Source: Achromobacter sp. UMC71 (lineage in GTDB: Bacteria > Pseudomonadota > Gammaproteobacteria > Burkholderiales > Burkholderiaceae_B). From it: DNA of 64,000 bases. The stretch spans positions 62,001 to 126,000 of the forward strand of contig NZ_LZZT01000037.1 of the NCBI RefSeq assembly GCF_014170305.1. Direction: 5' to 3'. The position numbers and the translations under genes were made by a program. Shown here one piece after another: positions 27,639-36,129 of this stretch. Below the pieces are notes generated by a model that saw only the letters and a program-made list of their open reading frames with translations, did not search any database and had not been told where the DNA came from. The first letter of the stretch is position 1. Each line of letters opens with the position of its first letter.

Positions 27639-28286
27639 ATGAGCAGATCGAAGATTGAAGACCCTTCCTCCGACCGTGCGGCCGAGACGCGTGAACGGCT
27701 GATCGAGGCCGGACTGGCGCTGTTCAGCCGGCTAGGTCTGGAAGGGGTGCGCACACGGCAGCTATCGGAAGCCGCCGGCGTGAACCAAGCCGCCATTCCG
27801 TACCATTTTGGCGGCAAGGAAGGCGTCTACGCCGCCGTCCTGGAACAGACCGCGCAGGACATCGCCCGTCGCCTGGAATTGCCTGTGGTGGTGTCCACGG
27901 CGGTCGACCAAGCAGCGATGCAGCTCGATGCGCTCATGCGCGCATTCACAACGGCATTGCTGGACTCAGAGGCGTCCGCGGCCCGCAGCCTGCTGCTGGC
28001 GCGCGAACAACTCCAACCCACCCCGAAGTTCGACGCGATCCAGGTGGTCTTGTTCGTGCCGCTGCACGAGGCCGTGACGGCGTTGGTCGCCGCGATCCGG
28101 CAGGAGGCGCCCGGCAGCCGCGACAGTATCCTGCGCGCCCATGCCATCTTGGGCCAGGCCATCGTGTTCGCGGTGGCGCGCGAGGCACTCTTGCGGCGCC
28201 TGGGCACCAAGCGCTTGACCCGCGACATGGTGGCGCAGATCGCTGATCTGGTTGGAAAAACCGCCGTTAACGCGGCCAAGGGTTAG
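27639..28286 (+). CDS. TetR family transcriptional regulator (CerR-like C-terminal domain)
   Basis: 215 residues. The N-terminal helix-turn-helix reads AAETRERLIEAGLALFSRLGLEGVRTRQLSEAAGVNQAAIPYHFGGKEGVYAAVLE, and the C-terminal domain resembles the DUF1956/CerR type. ATG 27639 follows an A-rich stretch; an ATG at 27622 starts a different short frame. Its stop (TAG 28284-28286) overlaps the stop of the convergent TlpA-like gene by two bases. Probable repressor of the M24-like gene or of the whole acid-degradation cluster. Confidence 0.9.
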   Translation: MSRSKIEDPSSDRAAETRERLIEAGLALFSRLGLEGVRTRQLSEAAGVNQAAIPYHFGGKEGVYAAVLEQTAQDIARRLELPVVVSTAVDQAAMQLDALMRAFTTALLDSEASAARSLLLAREQLQPTPKFDAIQVVLFVPLHEAVTALVAAIRQEAPGSRDSILRAHAILGQAIVFAVAREALLRRLGTKRLTRDMVAQIADLVGKTAVNAAKG

Positions 28287-29110
28287 GGGCGCGATGCCGT
28301 GGGTGGCCGGATCGCTTCCACGCGCTGCGCCAGCGTGGCGCTGGACAGCTCGCCAACGCGCACATCCATCAGCCGGCCATCGGCGTCCAGGAAGAGCGTG
28401 GCGGGCAACCCGCGGTTGCTCATCATGCGCGACGCGTCGCCGGCCGGGTCCAGCAGGGCGTTGGCCAGCGACGGCGCATGCTGGTCCAGGTATTGCCTGA
28501 CGGCGGCCGGCGTTTCACCTTGGTTCAAAAATACGAAGTGAACGTCCGGATTGGCCGCCTGGGCGCGTTCAAAGGCCGGCATCTCGCGCCGGCAAGGCGG
28601 GCACCAACTGGCCCACAGGTTCACCACCGTAGGCTTGCCCTGGAATTCCGATAGCGTCGCGGCGGCGCCGTTCAGGCCTTGCAGCGTCACTCCCGCCAGC
28701 GCGGGTTGCGCTTGCGGGGTCAGCGCCAGCAGGTAGCCGCCGGTCAGCCAGGTGGCGGCGGCCAGCGTCAGCGCGCCCAGCAGGGCGGGCCGGGACGCGT
28801 GGGCCCGCAGCGCGGCATAGGCCACATAGACGCAGGCAACGGCCAGCCCGGCCATGCCGGCCCAGCCGCCGTCGCGCAGGTCCAGCGCCTGGATCGGGTC
28901 CTGCATGATGTGTTCGCGGGTCTGCCAGATGAAGCCCAGGCGCGCGGCCACCAGCCCCAGCAGCAGCGCCCGCCACAGTACCGTGCTGATTTCCGAGGCG
29001 CGCTTGCCGCTGAATAGCCGCGCGGCCAGCAGGCCGACCAGGCCGGCCACGATGAGCACGGCCAGTTCGGTGGGAAACACCAGGGGGCCCAGGCGGATGG
29101 CGGGACTCAT
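28283..29110 (-). CDS. TlpA/ResA-like thioredoxin fused to a polytopic membrane domain
   Basis: 275 residues. The N-terminal 120 residues form four membrane helices reminiscent of Lgt-type proteins (AVLIVAGLVGLLAARLF, LLLGLVAARLGF, GWAGMAGLAVACVYVAYAAL, LTLAAATWLTGGYLLAL). A TlpA-type thioredoxin domain follows with GKPTVVNLWASWCPPCRREM, where CPPC is the redox-active pair, and the cis-proline region RGLPATLFLD. Probably a periplasmic-side thiol reductase for cytochrome c or envelope protein maturation. ATG 29110 overlaps the stop of the upstream gene by 4 bases. Confidence 0.85.
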   Translation of the reverse strand: MSPAIRLGPLVFPTELAVLIVAGLVGLLAARLFSGKRASEISTVLWRALLLGLVAARLGFIWQTREHIMQDPIQALDLRDGGWAGMAGLAVACVYVAYAALRAHASRPALLGALTLAAATWLTGGYLLALTPQAQPALAGVTLQGLNGAAATLSEFQGKPTVVNLWASWCPPCRREMPAFERAQAANPDVHFVFLNQGETPAAVRQYLDQHAPSLANALLDPAGDASRMMSNRGLPATLFLDADGRLMDVRVGELSSATLAQRVEAIRPPTASRP

Positions 29111-29514
29111 TGGCCGGGCTTCGCAGGTTCGGCGCAGTGCAGCCGCAGTTCGTTGACCAGGCGCGGTACATCGTGCGGTGCCCGAGCGAGCAGCGCGTGA
29201 TCATCGGAGGATGTCCCCAGCAGCCGAAAGCAGATACCCGCGGCCATGATCTGCAGGTCCTCGACGTCGGCTCGGGTGTGCAAGGGCTGCGGGCCGGAAA
29301 TCCAGAATCCGTGGCGCGCCACCTTGGCCTGCAGGCGCTCGGTGTCCGGCATCCGCTGTTCGTTGGCGGCCCGTTCAAGCTCCAGGAACAGGGGCGCATA
29401 GACGGCGTAGGCATCGGTAGGGGCGAACGTGCCGGTGAACCAGGCACCGGGCGCCGTGCCGACCTCTGCGATACCGATCAGAGCCGCATGACGGTCGTAG
29501 AGACGAAATTGCAT
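29107..29514 (-). CDS. conserved hypothetical protein, 135 residues
   Basis: Not recognised. Starts MQFRLYDRHAALIGIAEVG and contains AWFTGTFAPTDAYAVYAPLFLELERAANEQ and LQAKVARHGFWISGP; no signal peptide or membrane helix is evident, so it is probably cytoplasmic. It ends overlapping the start of the TlpA-like gene (ATGA), indicating co-transcription. The frame is open upstream to beyond 30384 but the upstream part is the antisense of the nitronate-monooxygenase-like gene; ATG 29514 is the first sensible start. It is divergent from that gene across 129 bases. Confidence 0.7.
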   Translation of the reverse strand: MQFRLYDRHAALIGIAEVGTAPGAWFTGTFAPTDAYAVYAPLFLELERAANEQRMPDTERLQAKVARHGFWISGPQPLHTRADVEDLQIMAAGICFRLLGTSSDDHALLARAPHDVPRLVNELRLHCAEPAKPGQ

Positions 29515-29643
29515 GTGAGGGTCTGAAAAAACAACGACGGAAAGGCCAAGGCTAGCACGCGGTGGACAGGTCCGTGCCGCGCCAGCGGTAGGTGTTGCGG
29601 TTGCGATATGCTGGTGCGTCGCTGTTTCCGGATCCGTGCCAAG

Positions 29644-30717
29644 ATGACCTCGCTTCCCTCGTTGCTGCCTCTGATCCAAGCGCCGATGGTCGGCTCGTTC
29701 AGCTCCCTGACCATCGCGGCGTGCCGCGCCGGCGCGCTCGGTTCGCTGGCTTGCGCCGCGCTCGGCGCGGACACCCTGCGCGAGCAGATCAGCGCCATCC
29801 GCGCCGAGACCGACGCGCCGTTCAACCTGAACTTCTTCAGCCACACGCCGCCGGTGCCGGATGAGGCTGCCCAGGCCCGCTGGCGCGACACGCTGGCACC
29901 GTACTACCGCGAGGCCGGGCTGGACCTGTCGGCCGCCGGCAGCGGCCCTGGCCGCGCGCCGTTCGATGAGGCCATGTGCCAGGTGGTCGAAGACCTGCGT
30001 CCCGCGGTGGTCAGCTTCCATTTCGGGTTGCCGGACGAGACGCTGCTGGAACGCGTGCGCCGCGGCGGCGCACGGATCCTGTCGTCGGCCACCACGGTCG
30101 AAGAGGCGCGCTGGCTGGACGCGCGCGGCGTGGACGCCATCATCGCCCAGGGGGTGGAGGCGGGCGGTCATCGCGGCATGTTCCTGACCGATGACATCGG
30201 TGCGCAGCCCGGGCTGTATGCCTTGCTGCCGCAAGTGGTGGACGCGGTCAGCGTGCCGGTGATCGCGGCCGGCGGCATCGCCGATGGGCGGGGTATTGCC
30301 GCGGCGTTCGCGTTGGGCGCGGCCGCGGTGCAGTTGGGCACGGCCTATCTGCTCACGCCGCAGGCAGGGCGGTCGGCGATCCATCGCCAGGCGGTGCGCG
30401 AAGCGCGTGACGACGCCACGCGCCTGACCAATCTGTATACCGGCCGTCCGGCCCGGGGGCTGTTGACGCGATTCATGCGCGAGCAGGGTCCGATGAGCGC
30501 CGTGGCGCCCGCGTTTCCATTGGCCACCGGCGCGGTGGACCCGTTGCGCGCCGCCGTCGAAAAGACCGGCAGCGGCGATTTTTCGCTGCTGTGGTCGGGC
30601 GAGGCCGCCGCGCTGGCGCAGGAGATCGACGCCGAAGCCCTGACGCGTCAGTTGTGGGACGACGCGCTGGCCTGCGCCGGCGGCCTGCAGGCAGGCATGG
30701 CGGCCCGGGCCCGCTGA
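29644..30717 (+). CDS. nitronate monooxygenase / 2-nitropropane dioxygenase-like FMN enzyme
   Basis: 357-residue TIM-barrel flavoenzyme. LIQAPMVGSFSSLTIAACRAGALGSLACA at the N-terminus, PFNLNFFSH, SFHFGLPDE, the AQGVEAGGHRG segment, VIAAGGIADGRGIAAAFALGAAAVQLGTAYL (FMN phosphate binding), and FPLATG later. Family members oxidise nitronates or act as NADH:quinone reductases; sequence alone does not separate these. ATG 29644 is preferred over an upstream start at 29608. It stands alone, divergent from the hypothetical gene at 29514. Confidence 0.85.
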   Translation: MTSLPSLLPLIQAPMVGSFSSLTIAACRAGALGSLACAALGADTLREQISAIRAETDAPFNLNFFSHTPPVPDEAAQARWRDTLAPYYREAGLDLSAAGSGPGRAPFDEAMCQVVEDLRPAVVSFHFGLPDETLLERVRRGGARILSSATTVEEARWLDARGVDAIIAQGVEAGGHRGMFLTDDIGAQPGLYALLPQVVDAVSVPVIAAGGIADGRGIAAAFALGAAAVQLGTAYLLTPQAGRSAIHRQAVREARDDATRLTNLYTGRPARGLLTRFMREQGPMSAVAPAFPLATGAVDPLRAAVEKTGSGDFSLLWSGEAAALAQEIDAEALTRQLWDDALACAGGLQAGMAARAR

Positions 30718-30883
30718 GTCCGGCCGCCCAGGGCGCCGCTGGGCGCCCGGCGGCTGTCCCTATATGTCGTCCTGCTGAAACACATATTTCCAGGAACGCT
30801 AAAATACCGGCTCGCGGCTTCTGTCGATCCGGACGGCGAGCCTCCCGGCATTCTTCATTCCTGCGCGTCGCGCACCCAAAAAC

Positions 30884-31675
30884 ATGAAAAAACTGACTGC
30901 TGTTCTTCTCGTGTCCGCAACCACGATGCTGACCGCTTGCGGCCCGTCCGACAACGCGCCCACCGCCAGCGCCCCGGCGCCCGCCGCCGCGCGCAAGGTC
31001 GTGGTCGGCCTGGACGACAACTTCCCGCCCATGGGTTTCCGCGACGCCAGCAACCAGATCGTCGGTTTCGACATCGACATGGCCAAGGAAGCCAGCAAGC
31101 GTTTGGGGCTGGAAGTCGAATTCAAGCCCATCGACTGGAGCGCCAAGGAAGCCGAACTGAACGGCAAGCGCGTGGATGTGCTCTGGAACGGCCTGACCAT
31201 CACCGAAGAGCGCAAGAAGAACATCAGCTTCACCGCTCCGTACATGGCCAACCACCAGATCATCATCGTGGGCAACGCCTCGCCCGTGAAGGTCAAGGCC
31301 GATCTGGCTGGCAAGGTGGTCGGCGCCCAGGACGGCAGCAGCGCCACCGACGCCATCGCCAAGGACCCGGTCGCCAGCAGCATCAAGGAAGTCAAGAAGT
31401 TCGGCGACAACGTCACGGCCCTGATGGACCTGGCCGCCGGCCGCCTGGATGCCATCGTGGTCGACGAAGTGGTGGGCCGCTACCTGATCAGCAAGCGCGC
31501 CAATGAATACCGCGTGCTGGACGAGAACTTCGGCACCGAAGACTACGGCGTGGGCGTGCGCAAGGACGACACCGACCTGCTGGCCAAGCTGGACAAGACC
31601 CTGGATTCGATGAAGCAGGACGGCACCGCCGGCCGCATCGCCACCCAGTGGTTCGGCGCCAACATCATCAAGTAA
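30884..31675 (+). CDS. polar amino-acid ABC transporter, substrate-binding lipoprotein
   Basis: 263 residues of the SBP_bac_3 family. Lipoprotein signal MKKLTAVLLVSATTMLTACG with the lipobox LTAC. The mature protein begins KVVVGLDDNFPPMGFRDASNQIVGFDIDMAKEASKRLG and includes ALMDLAAGRLDAIVVDEVVGRYLI and the EDYGVGVRKDDTDL hinge, as in binding proteins for polar amino acids (cystine, glutamine, arginine types). Followed by a strong hairpin and then the permease and ATPase genes. TAAAAT at 30800-30805 may be its -10. Confidence 0.93.
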   Translation: MKKLTAVLLVSATTMLTACGPSDNAPTASAPAPAAARKVVVGLDDNFPPMGFRDASNQIVGFDIDMAKEASKRLGLEVEFKPIDWSAKEAELNGKRVDVLWNGLTITEERKKNISFTAPYMANHQIIIVGNASPVKVKADLAGKVVGAQDGSSATDAIAKDPVASSIKEVKKFGDNVTALMDLAAGRLDAIVVDEVVGRYLISKRANEYRVLDENFGTEDYGVGVRKDDTDLLAKLDKTLDSMKQDGTAGRIATQWFGANIIK

Positions 31676-31685
31676 TTCCCCTCTG

Positions 31686-31719
31686 AAACGCCCGGGCCGC
31701 ATGGCGGTCCGGGCGTTTT
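31686..31719 (+). terminator. intrinsic terminator/attenuator between binding-protein and permease genes
   Basis: AAACGCCCGG (31686-31695) pairs with CCGGGCGTTT (31709-31718), an inner CCGC/GCGG adds four pairs, and four T residues end the structure. Located 10 bases after the binding-protein stop and inside the operon, it should let more binding protein than permease be made. Confidence 0.85.
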
Positions 31720-31746
31720 GCAGTTCTACGGCGCGAACCCTCCCGC

Positions 31747-32400
31747 ATGGACTATGTAATTTCCCTTCTGGGCCCGCTGGCGCAAGGCGCCAAAGTGACC
31801 CTGACGCTGTTCTTCATCACGCTGGCCCTGGCGGTTCCGCTGGGGCTGGTGCTGGCGCTGCTGCGGATTTCCAAATGGACGCTGGTCAGCCGGCTGGTCA
31901 ACGGCTATATCTGGCTCATGCGCGGCACGCCGCTAATGCTGCAGATGCTGTTCATCTATTTCGCCTTGCCGTTCGTGCCGGTGGTGGGCGTGCGCCTGCC
32001 TGATTTCCCGGCGGCGGTGGTGGCATTCGCGCTGAACTACGCCGCGTACTTTGCCGAGATCTTCCGCGCCGGCATCCAGTCGGTGGATCGCGGCCAGTAC
32101 GAAGGCAGCAAGGTGCTGGGCATGACCTATCTGCAGACGCTGCGCCGCATCGTCCTGCCGCAGATGGTGCAGCGGGTGCTGCCGCCCATGAGCAACGAAA
32201 CCATCACCCTGGTCAAGGACACGTCCCTGATCTACGTGCTGGCGCTCAACGACATCCTGCGCACCGCGCGGGGGATCGTGCAGCGCGACTTCACGACCAC
32301 GCCGTTCCTGGTCGCGGCCGCCTTCTACCTTCTCATGACGCTGGTGTTGACGTGGTTCTTCCAGCATATGGAAAAGCGCTATGCCAAATACGACCAGTAA
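31747..32400 (+). CDS. polar amino-acid ABC transporter permease (HisM/GlnP type)
   Basis: 217-residue inner-membrane subunit with about five helices. The family signature [19 protein letters not shown] and the EAA-type loop [42 protein letters not shown] are present; the latter contacts the ATPase. Its end overlaps the annotated start of the ATPase gene by 20 bases. Only one permease gene is present, so a homodimer is expected. Confidence 0.94.
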   Translation: MDYVISLLGPLAQGAKVTLTLFFITLALAVPLGLVLALLRISKWTLVSRLVNGYIWLMRGTPLMLQMLFIYFALPFVPVVGVRLPDFPAAVVAFALNYAAYFAEIFRAGIQSVDRGQYEGSKVLGMTYLQTLRRIVLPQMVQRVLPPMSNETITLVKDTSLIYVLALNDILRTARGIVQRDFTTTPFLVAAAFYLLMTLVLTWFFQHMEKRYAKYDQ

Positions 32401-33178
32401 TCCGTCCGCCGGCGAGCGCCGCGTCATGATCTCGGCCCGCAATATCGTCAAGTCGTTCGGCGCCAACCGCGTGCTGGACCAGGTATCGCTGGAATTGGGC
32501 AAGGGCGAAGTGGTCGCGGTGATCGGGCCGTCCGGCTCGGGCAAGAGCACCTTCCTGCGTTGCCTGAACCACCTGGAAACCATCGACGAAGGCGCGATCG
32601 ACATCGAAGGCGAAGCCCTGGCCAGCGCCGTGCCGGGCGGACGCAGCCAGTACGCCAGCGACGCCGATGTGCGCCGCATTTGCCGCAAGATGGGCATGGT
32701 GTTCCAGTCGTTCAACCTGTTCCCGCACATGACCGTGCTGCAGAACATCATTGAAGCGCCCATGATCGTCAAGGGCATGGCGCGCGCGGCCATTGTGCCC
32801 AAGGCCGAGGAATTGCTGCGCAAGGTCGGCCTGCTGAACAAGCGCGACAACTATCCCACGCGCCTGTCCGGCGGCCAGAAGCAGCGCGTGGCGATTGCCC
32901 GCGCGCTGGCAATGGAGCCGGACATCATGCTGTTCGACGAACCGACCTCGGCGCTGGATCCCGAACTGACGGGCGAAGTGCTGCGCACCATGCGCCAGCT
33001 GGCCGACGAGCACATGACCATGCTGGTCGTGACGCACGAAATGGGCTTTGCCCGCGAGGTCGCGCATCGCGTGATCTTCATGGACGAAGGCCGCATTGTC
33101 GAAGAGGCGCCGTCGGCCGACTTCTTTCGCGCGCCGCAACACCCGCGCAGCCGCGAGTTCCTGGCGCATATGCTGTAG
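32381..33178 (+). CDS. polar amino-acid ABC transporter ATP-binding protein
   Basis: 265 residues. Walker [12 protein letters not shown]-loop [12 protein letters not shown], signature [15 protein letters not shown], Walker [15 protein letters not shown] and H-loop VVTHEMGFA. An insertion between Walker A and Q-loop ([29 protein letters not shown]) is typical of the GlnQ/HisP group. ATG 32381 overlaps the permease gene by 20 bases; ATG 32426 (MISARNIV) just after the permease stop is a plausible alternative start. Confidence 0.94.
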   Translation: MPNTTSNPSAGERRVMISARNIVKSFGANRVLDQVSLELGKGEVVAVIGPSGSGKSTFLRCLNHLETIDEGAIDIEGEALASAVPGGRSQYASDADVRRICRKMGMVFQSFNLFPHMTVLQNIIEAPMIVKGMARAAIVPKAEELLRKVGLLNKRDNYPTRLSGGQKQRVAIARALAMEPDIMLFDEPTSALDPELTGEVLRTMRQLADEHMTMLVVTHEMGFAREVAHRVIFMDEGRIVEEAPSADFFRAPQHPRSREFLAHML

Positions 33179-33227
33179 TTGGACAGGCTGCCGGCCGCGT
33201 AGGCGGCTGGCGCTTGACCCCGCCGCT

Positions 33228-34052
33228 TCAGCCCCGGCCGCCGCGCCGGGGCACGATCATCGGACTGCCCGTCTCTGGATCCGGCAGCACCCGGCAATCC
33301 AGGTCGAACACCTGCCGCATCGCGGCCTCGGTCACCACTTGCCGCACGTCGCCCTGGACCGCGATCCGGCCGGCGCGCATCATCACCACCCGGTCGGCGT
33401 AGCGGAACGCCAGGTTCAGGTCATGCAGCACCACCACCAGAGTGCGTCCGGCCCGGTGCAGGCGCGCGCATAGCTCCAGCAGGTCGATCTGGTGGCGGAT
33501 GTCCAGGAACGTGGTGGGTTCGTCCAGCAGCATGATGCCGGCGTCCTGCGCCAGCACCAGCGCCAGCCAGGCGCGTTGGCGCTGGCCGCCCGAGAGCGTG
33601 TGCACGGGATGGTCGGCCAGGTCGGCCAGGTCGGTGTCGGCCAGGGCCGCGTCGACGGCCTGCGCATCGGTCGGCGACCATTGCCGCAGCAAGGTCTGGT
33701 GCGGATAGCGGCCGCGCGACACCAGGTCGCGCACGCTGATCATTTCCGGGGCCACGGGGTTCTGCGGCAGGTAGGCCAGGCGCCGCGCCACCGCCTTGCG
33801 GCGCAGCGCCGCCAGAGGCTGGCCGTCCAGCCGGGCTTGGCCCTGGGTAGGGGCCAGCGCGCCGCCCAGCACCCGCAGCAAGGTCGATTTGCCGCAGCCG
33901 TTCGGCCCCACCACCGCCGTGAAGGCGCCGGGTTCGACATCCAGCGACAGTTCGCGCAGCACGGCGGTGTCGCCATAGGACAGGCCGACCTGCCGCAGTT
34001 GCAGCGCGGGAGCGCGGGAAGCGATGTCGTTCATGTTGAAGCCTTGCGCCAT
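33228..34052 (-). CDS. ferric-siderophore ABC transporter ATP-binding protein (FecE/FhuC type)
   Basis: 274 residues. Walker A VVGPNGCGKST, Q-loop YLPQNPVAPEMISVRDLVSRGRYPHQ (RGRYPH is characteristic of FhuC/FecE), signature LSGGQRQRAWLALVLAQ, Walker B IMLLDEPTTFLDIRHQ and switch VVLHDLNLA. It is the last gene of the SBP-permease-permease-ATPase set behind fauA; its start overlaps the end of the second permease gene by 22 bases (ATG 34034 would shorten the overlap). Confidence 0.94.
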   Translation of the reverse strand: MAQGFNMNDIASRAPALQLRQVGLSYGDTAVLRELSLDVEPGAFTAVVGPNGCGKSTLLRVLGGALAPTQGQARLDGQPLAALRRKAVARRLAYLPQNPVAPEMISVRDLVSRGRYPHQTLLRQWSPTDAQAVDAALADTDLADLADHPVHTLSGGQRQRAWLALVLAQDAGIMLLDEPTTFLDIRHQIDLLELCARLHRAGRTLVVVLHDLNLAFRYADRVVMMRAGRIAVQGDVRQVVTEAAMRQVFDLDCRVLPDPETGSPMIVPRRGGRG

Positions 34053-35125
34053 TCAAGCACCAGCAGAAAAGCCAGATAAACGCCGCCGATGCCGGCAGTC
34101 AGGACGCCCACGGGCAGGCCGTTGGGGCCGGCCGCGCGGGTCAACAGGTCGGCCGCCGCCAGCAGCACCGCGCCGGTCAGGGCCGCCAGCAATGGCTGCG
34201 GACCGCTGGACCGCACGCAGCGGCGCGCGATCTGCGGCGCGGCCAGCGCGATGAAGGCGATGGGCCCGGCCACCGTGACCGCGGCCGCCGCGGCCAGCAC
34301 GGCCACCAGCGTGGCCGCCAGCCGGGATCGCGGCGGCGAGGCGCCCAGCGCCTGCGCCAGGTCGTCGCCCATTTCCAGCAGGCGCAGCCGGGCACACAGG
34401 GCCAACGCCAGCGGCAGCAGCACCGCGCAGGCCGCGCCGATCAGGGCGACGTCGTGCCAGGTCTTGCCGGCCAGGTTGCCGTTCAGCCAGGTGGCCGCCA
34501 CATAGGCCTGTTCGCGCCGCAGGTTGGACAGCCCGTACTGCACGAATGCGAAGGCGATGGCGCCCACCGCGATGCCGGCGATGACCATGCGCTGGGGCGC
34601 GGCGAATCCGGCGCCGGAGCCGAACCACACGCCCGCGGTAGCCAACAACGCGCCCGCCGCCGCCCCCCAGGCTACCGGCATCAGGCCGGGCCAGACCATG
34701 GCCACCGCCACCGCGCCGGCCGAGGCGCCGGCGGTCAGGCCGATCACGTCGGGGCTGCCCAGCGGATTGCGGGTGATGCTTTGGAACAGCGCCCCGGACA
34801 GGCCCAGCGCCGCGCCCGCGCCCAGGGCCGACAGGGCGCGCGGCAAGCGCACCGTGTGCACCAGCCACTGCTCCACCGCGCTGCCGCCGCCTTGCAGCGT
34901 CCGCCACAGCGTGGCCCAGGGCAGGCCGGGGTCGCCGGCGCGCAGGGTTGCAACCAGCAAGGCGCAGGCCAGCGCGAGGAGCAATCCGCCGCAGACCAGC
35001 GCGCGCGGAGCCAGCGGCCAGGCCAGCCAGACGCCGGCGCGCAGCATGGGTACGGACGGCTGGGCGGGGCGGGCGGTTGCCGGGGCGGCGGACGACGTCA
35101 TCGCCGGGTCCGCGCGCCGCGTCAT
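34031..35125 (-). CDS. ferric-siderophore ABC permease 2 (FecCD family)
   Basis: 364 residues, about nine to ten helices. FecCD signatures: LVHTVRLPRALSALGAGAALGLSGALFQSITRNPLGSPDVIGLTAGAS near the N-terminal third, and AGPIAFIALAAPQIARRCV in the coupling region. ATG 35125 overlaps the stop of permease 1 by 4 bases (ATGA), which fixes the start within a longer open frame. The first 30 residues are Ala/Pro/Ser-rich. Confidence 0.92.
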   Translation of the reverse strand: MTRRADPAMTSSAAPATARPAQPSVPMLRAGVWLAWPLAPRALVCGGLLLALACALLVATLRAGDPGLPWATLWRTLQGGGSAVEQWLVHTVRLPRALSALGAGAALGLSGALFQSITRNPLGSPDVIGLTAGASAGAVAVAMVWPGLMPVAWGAAAGALLATAGVWFGSGAGFAAPQRMVIAGIAVGAIAFAFVQYGLSNLRREQAYVAATWLNGNLAGKTWHDVALIGAACAVLLPLALALCARLRLLEMGDDLAQALGASPPRSRLAATLVAVLAAAAAVTVAGPIAFIALAAPQIARRCVRSSGPQPLLAALTGAVLLAAADLLTRAAGPNGLPVGVLTAGIGGVYLAFLLVLEWRKAST

Positions 35126-36129
35126 ACCAGGCTCCGGCCGCGGCTGCGCAACGCCGCCAACAGGAACGGCGCCCCGATGAACGCGACCACCACCCCGGTC
35201 AGCAATTCCGCCGGCGCGCGCAGCAGCCGCGCCAGGATGTCGGCCACCAGCATCAGCAACGGCCCCAGCACCACGCAATAGGCCAACAGCCAGCGCAGGT
35301 CCGGCCCGGCGTAGCGGCGGGCGATGTGCGGCACGGCCAGGCCGACGAATGCGATCGGGCCGGCCGCCGCCGTGGCGGCCGCCGCCAGCATCGCCACGCA
35401 CAGCAAGCCCAGCAGGCGGGTCAGGCCGGCACGCAGGCCCAGCGCCTGCGCCAGCGCGTGGCCCAGGGCCAGCAGGTTCAGCGGCCGGGCCAGCACCGCC
35501 GCCAGCAGCAGGCCGGCGCCGATGTAGGGCGCGGCGCGCAGCGCGGCGTCCAGATTCTGTCCGGCCAGCGAGCCCACCGCCCAGAAGCGGTAGGCGTCGA
35601 AGATATCGCTGCGCAGCAGCGCCACAGCCTGCACATAGGCGAACAGCACGGCGTTGACGGCGGCGCCGGCCAGAATCAGCCGCACCGGCTGCAGGCCACG
35701 GCCGCCCGCGCCGATCAGGTAGACCGCGGCCGCGGCGCCCAGCGCGCCGGGCAGGGCGGCCCAGAACGGATGGGCGGGCAGGCCGCCGGCCACCAGCGCC
35801 ACCGTGACGATCGACGCCGCCGCGCCCGCGTTCACACCCAGCAGGCCGGGTTCGGCCAGCGGGTTGCGGGTCAGCGCCTGGATCAGCGCGCCCGCCACCG
35901 CCAGCGCCGCGCCGGTCAACAGGGCCAGCAGCGTGCGGGGGATGCGCGAGGCGACCACCAGCGCGGCGTAGCGGTCGTCCGGCCGTACCAGCGCCTGCCA
36001 TACCGCGCCGGCCGACAAGCCGCGCGACCCCAGCCACAGGCTGGCCAGCGCCGCGGCGGCCAGCAGCAGACAGGCCGCCAGCAGCAGCGGCGTCCGCAAG
36101 CGGCGCGACGGTTGGGGCGCCTGCGTCAT
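35122..36129 (-). CDS. ferric-siderophore ABC permease 1 (FecCD family)
   Basis: 335 residues with the family motifs RIPRTLLALLTGAALAVAGALIQALTRNPLAEPGLLGVNAGAA and AGPIAFVGLAVPHIARRYAG, where the helix before PHIAR docks on the ATPase. It begins overlapping the stop of the binding-protein gene by 4 bases and ends overlapping permease 2, so SBP, both permeases and the ATPase form one translationally coupled unit of the FhuCDB/FecBCDE kind with two separate half permeases. Confidence 0.93.
   Translation of the reverse strand: MTQAPQPSRRLRTPLLLAACLLLAAAALASLWLGSRGLSAGAVWQALVRPDDRYAALVVASRIPRTLLALLTGAALAVAGALIQALTRNPLAEPGLLGVNAGAAASIVTVALVAGGLPAHPFWAALPGALGAAAAVYLIGAGGRGLQPVRLILAGAAVNAVLFAYVQAVALLRSDIFDAYRFWAVGSLAGQNLDAALRAAPYIGAGLLLAAVLARPLNLLALGHALAQALGLRAGLTRLLGLLCVAMLAAAATAAAGPIAFVGLAVPHIARRYAGPDLRWLLAYCVVLGPLLMLVADILARLLRAPAELLTGVVVAFIGAPFLLAALRSRGRSLV

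Noticed and set aside
30721-30758. GC-rich inverted repeat after the nitronate-monooxygenase-like gene (CGCCCAG/CTGGGCG)
   Set aside because: Could help termination, but no T run follows and the base composition makes such stems common; not annotated.
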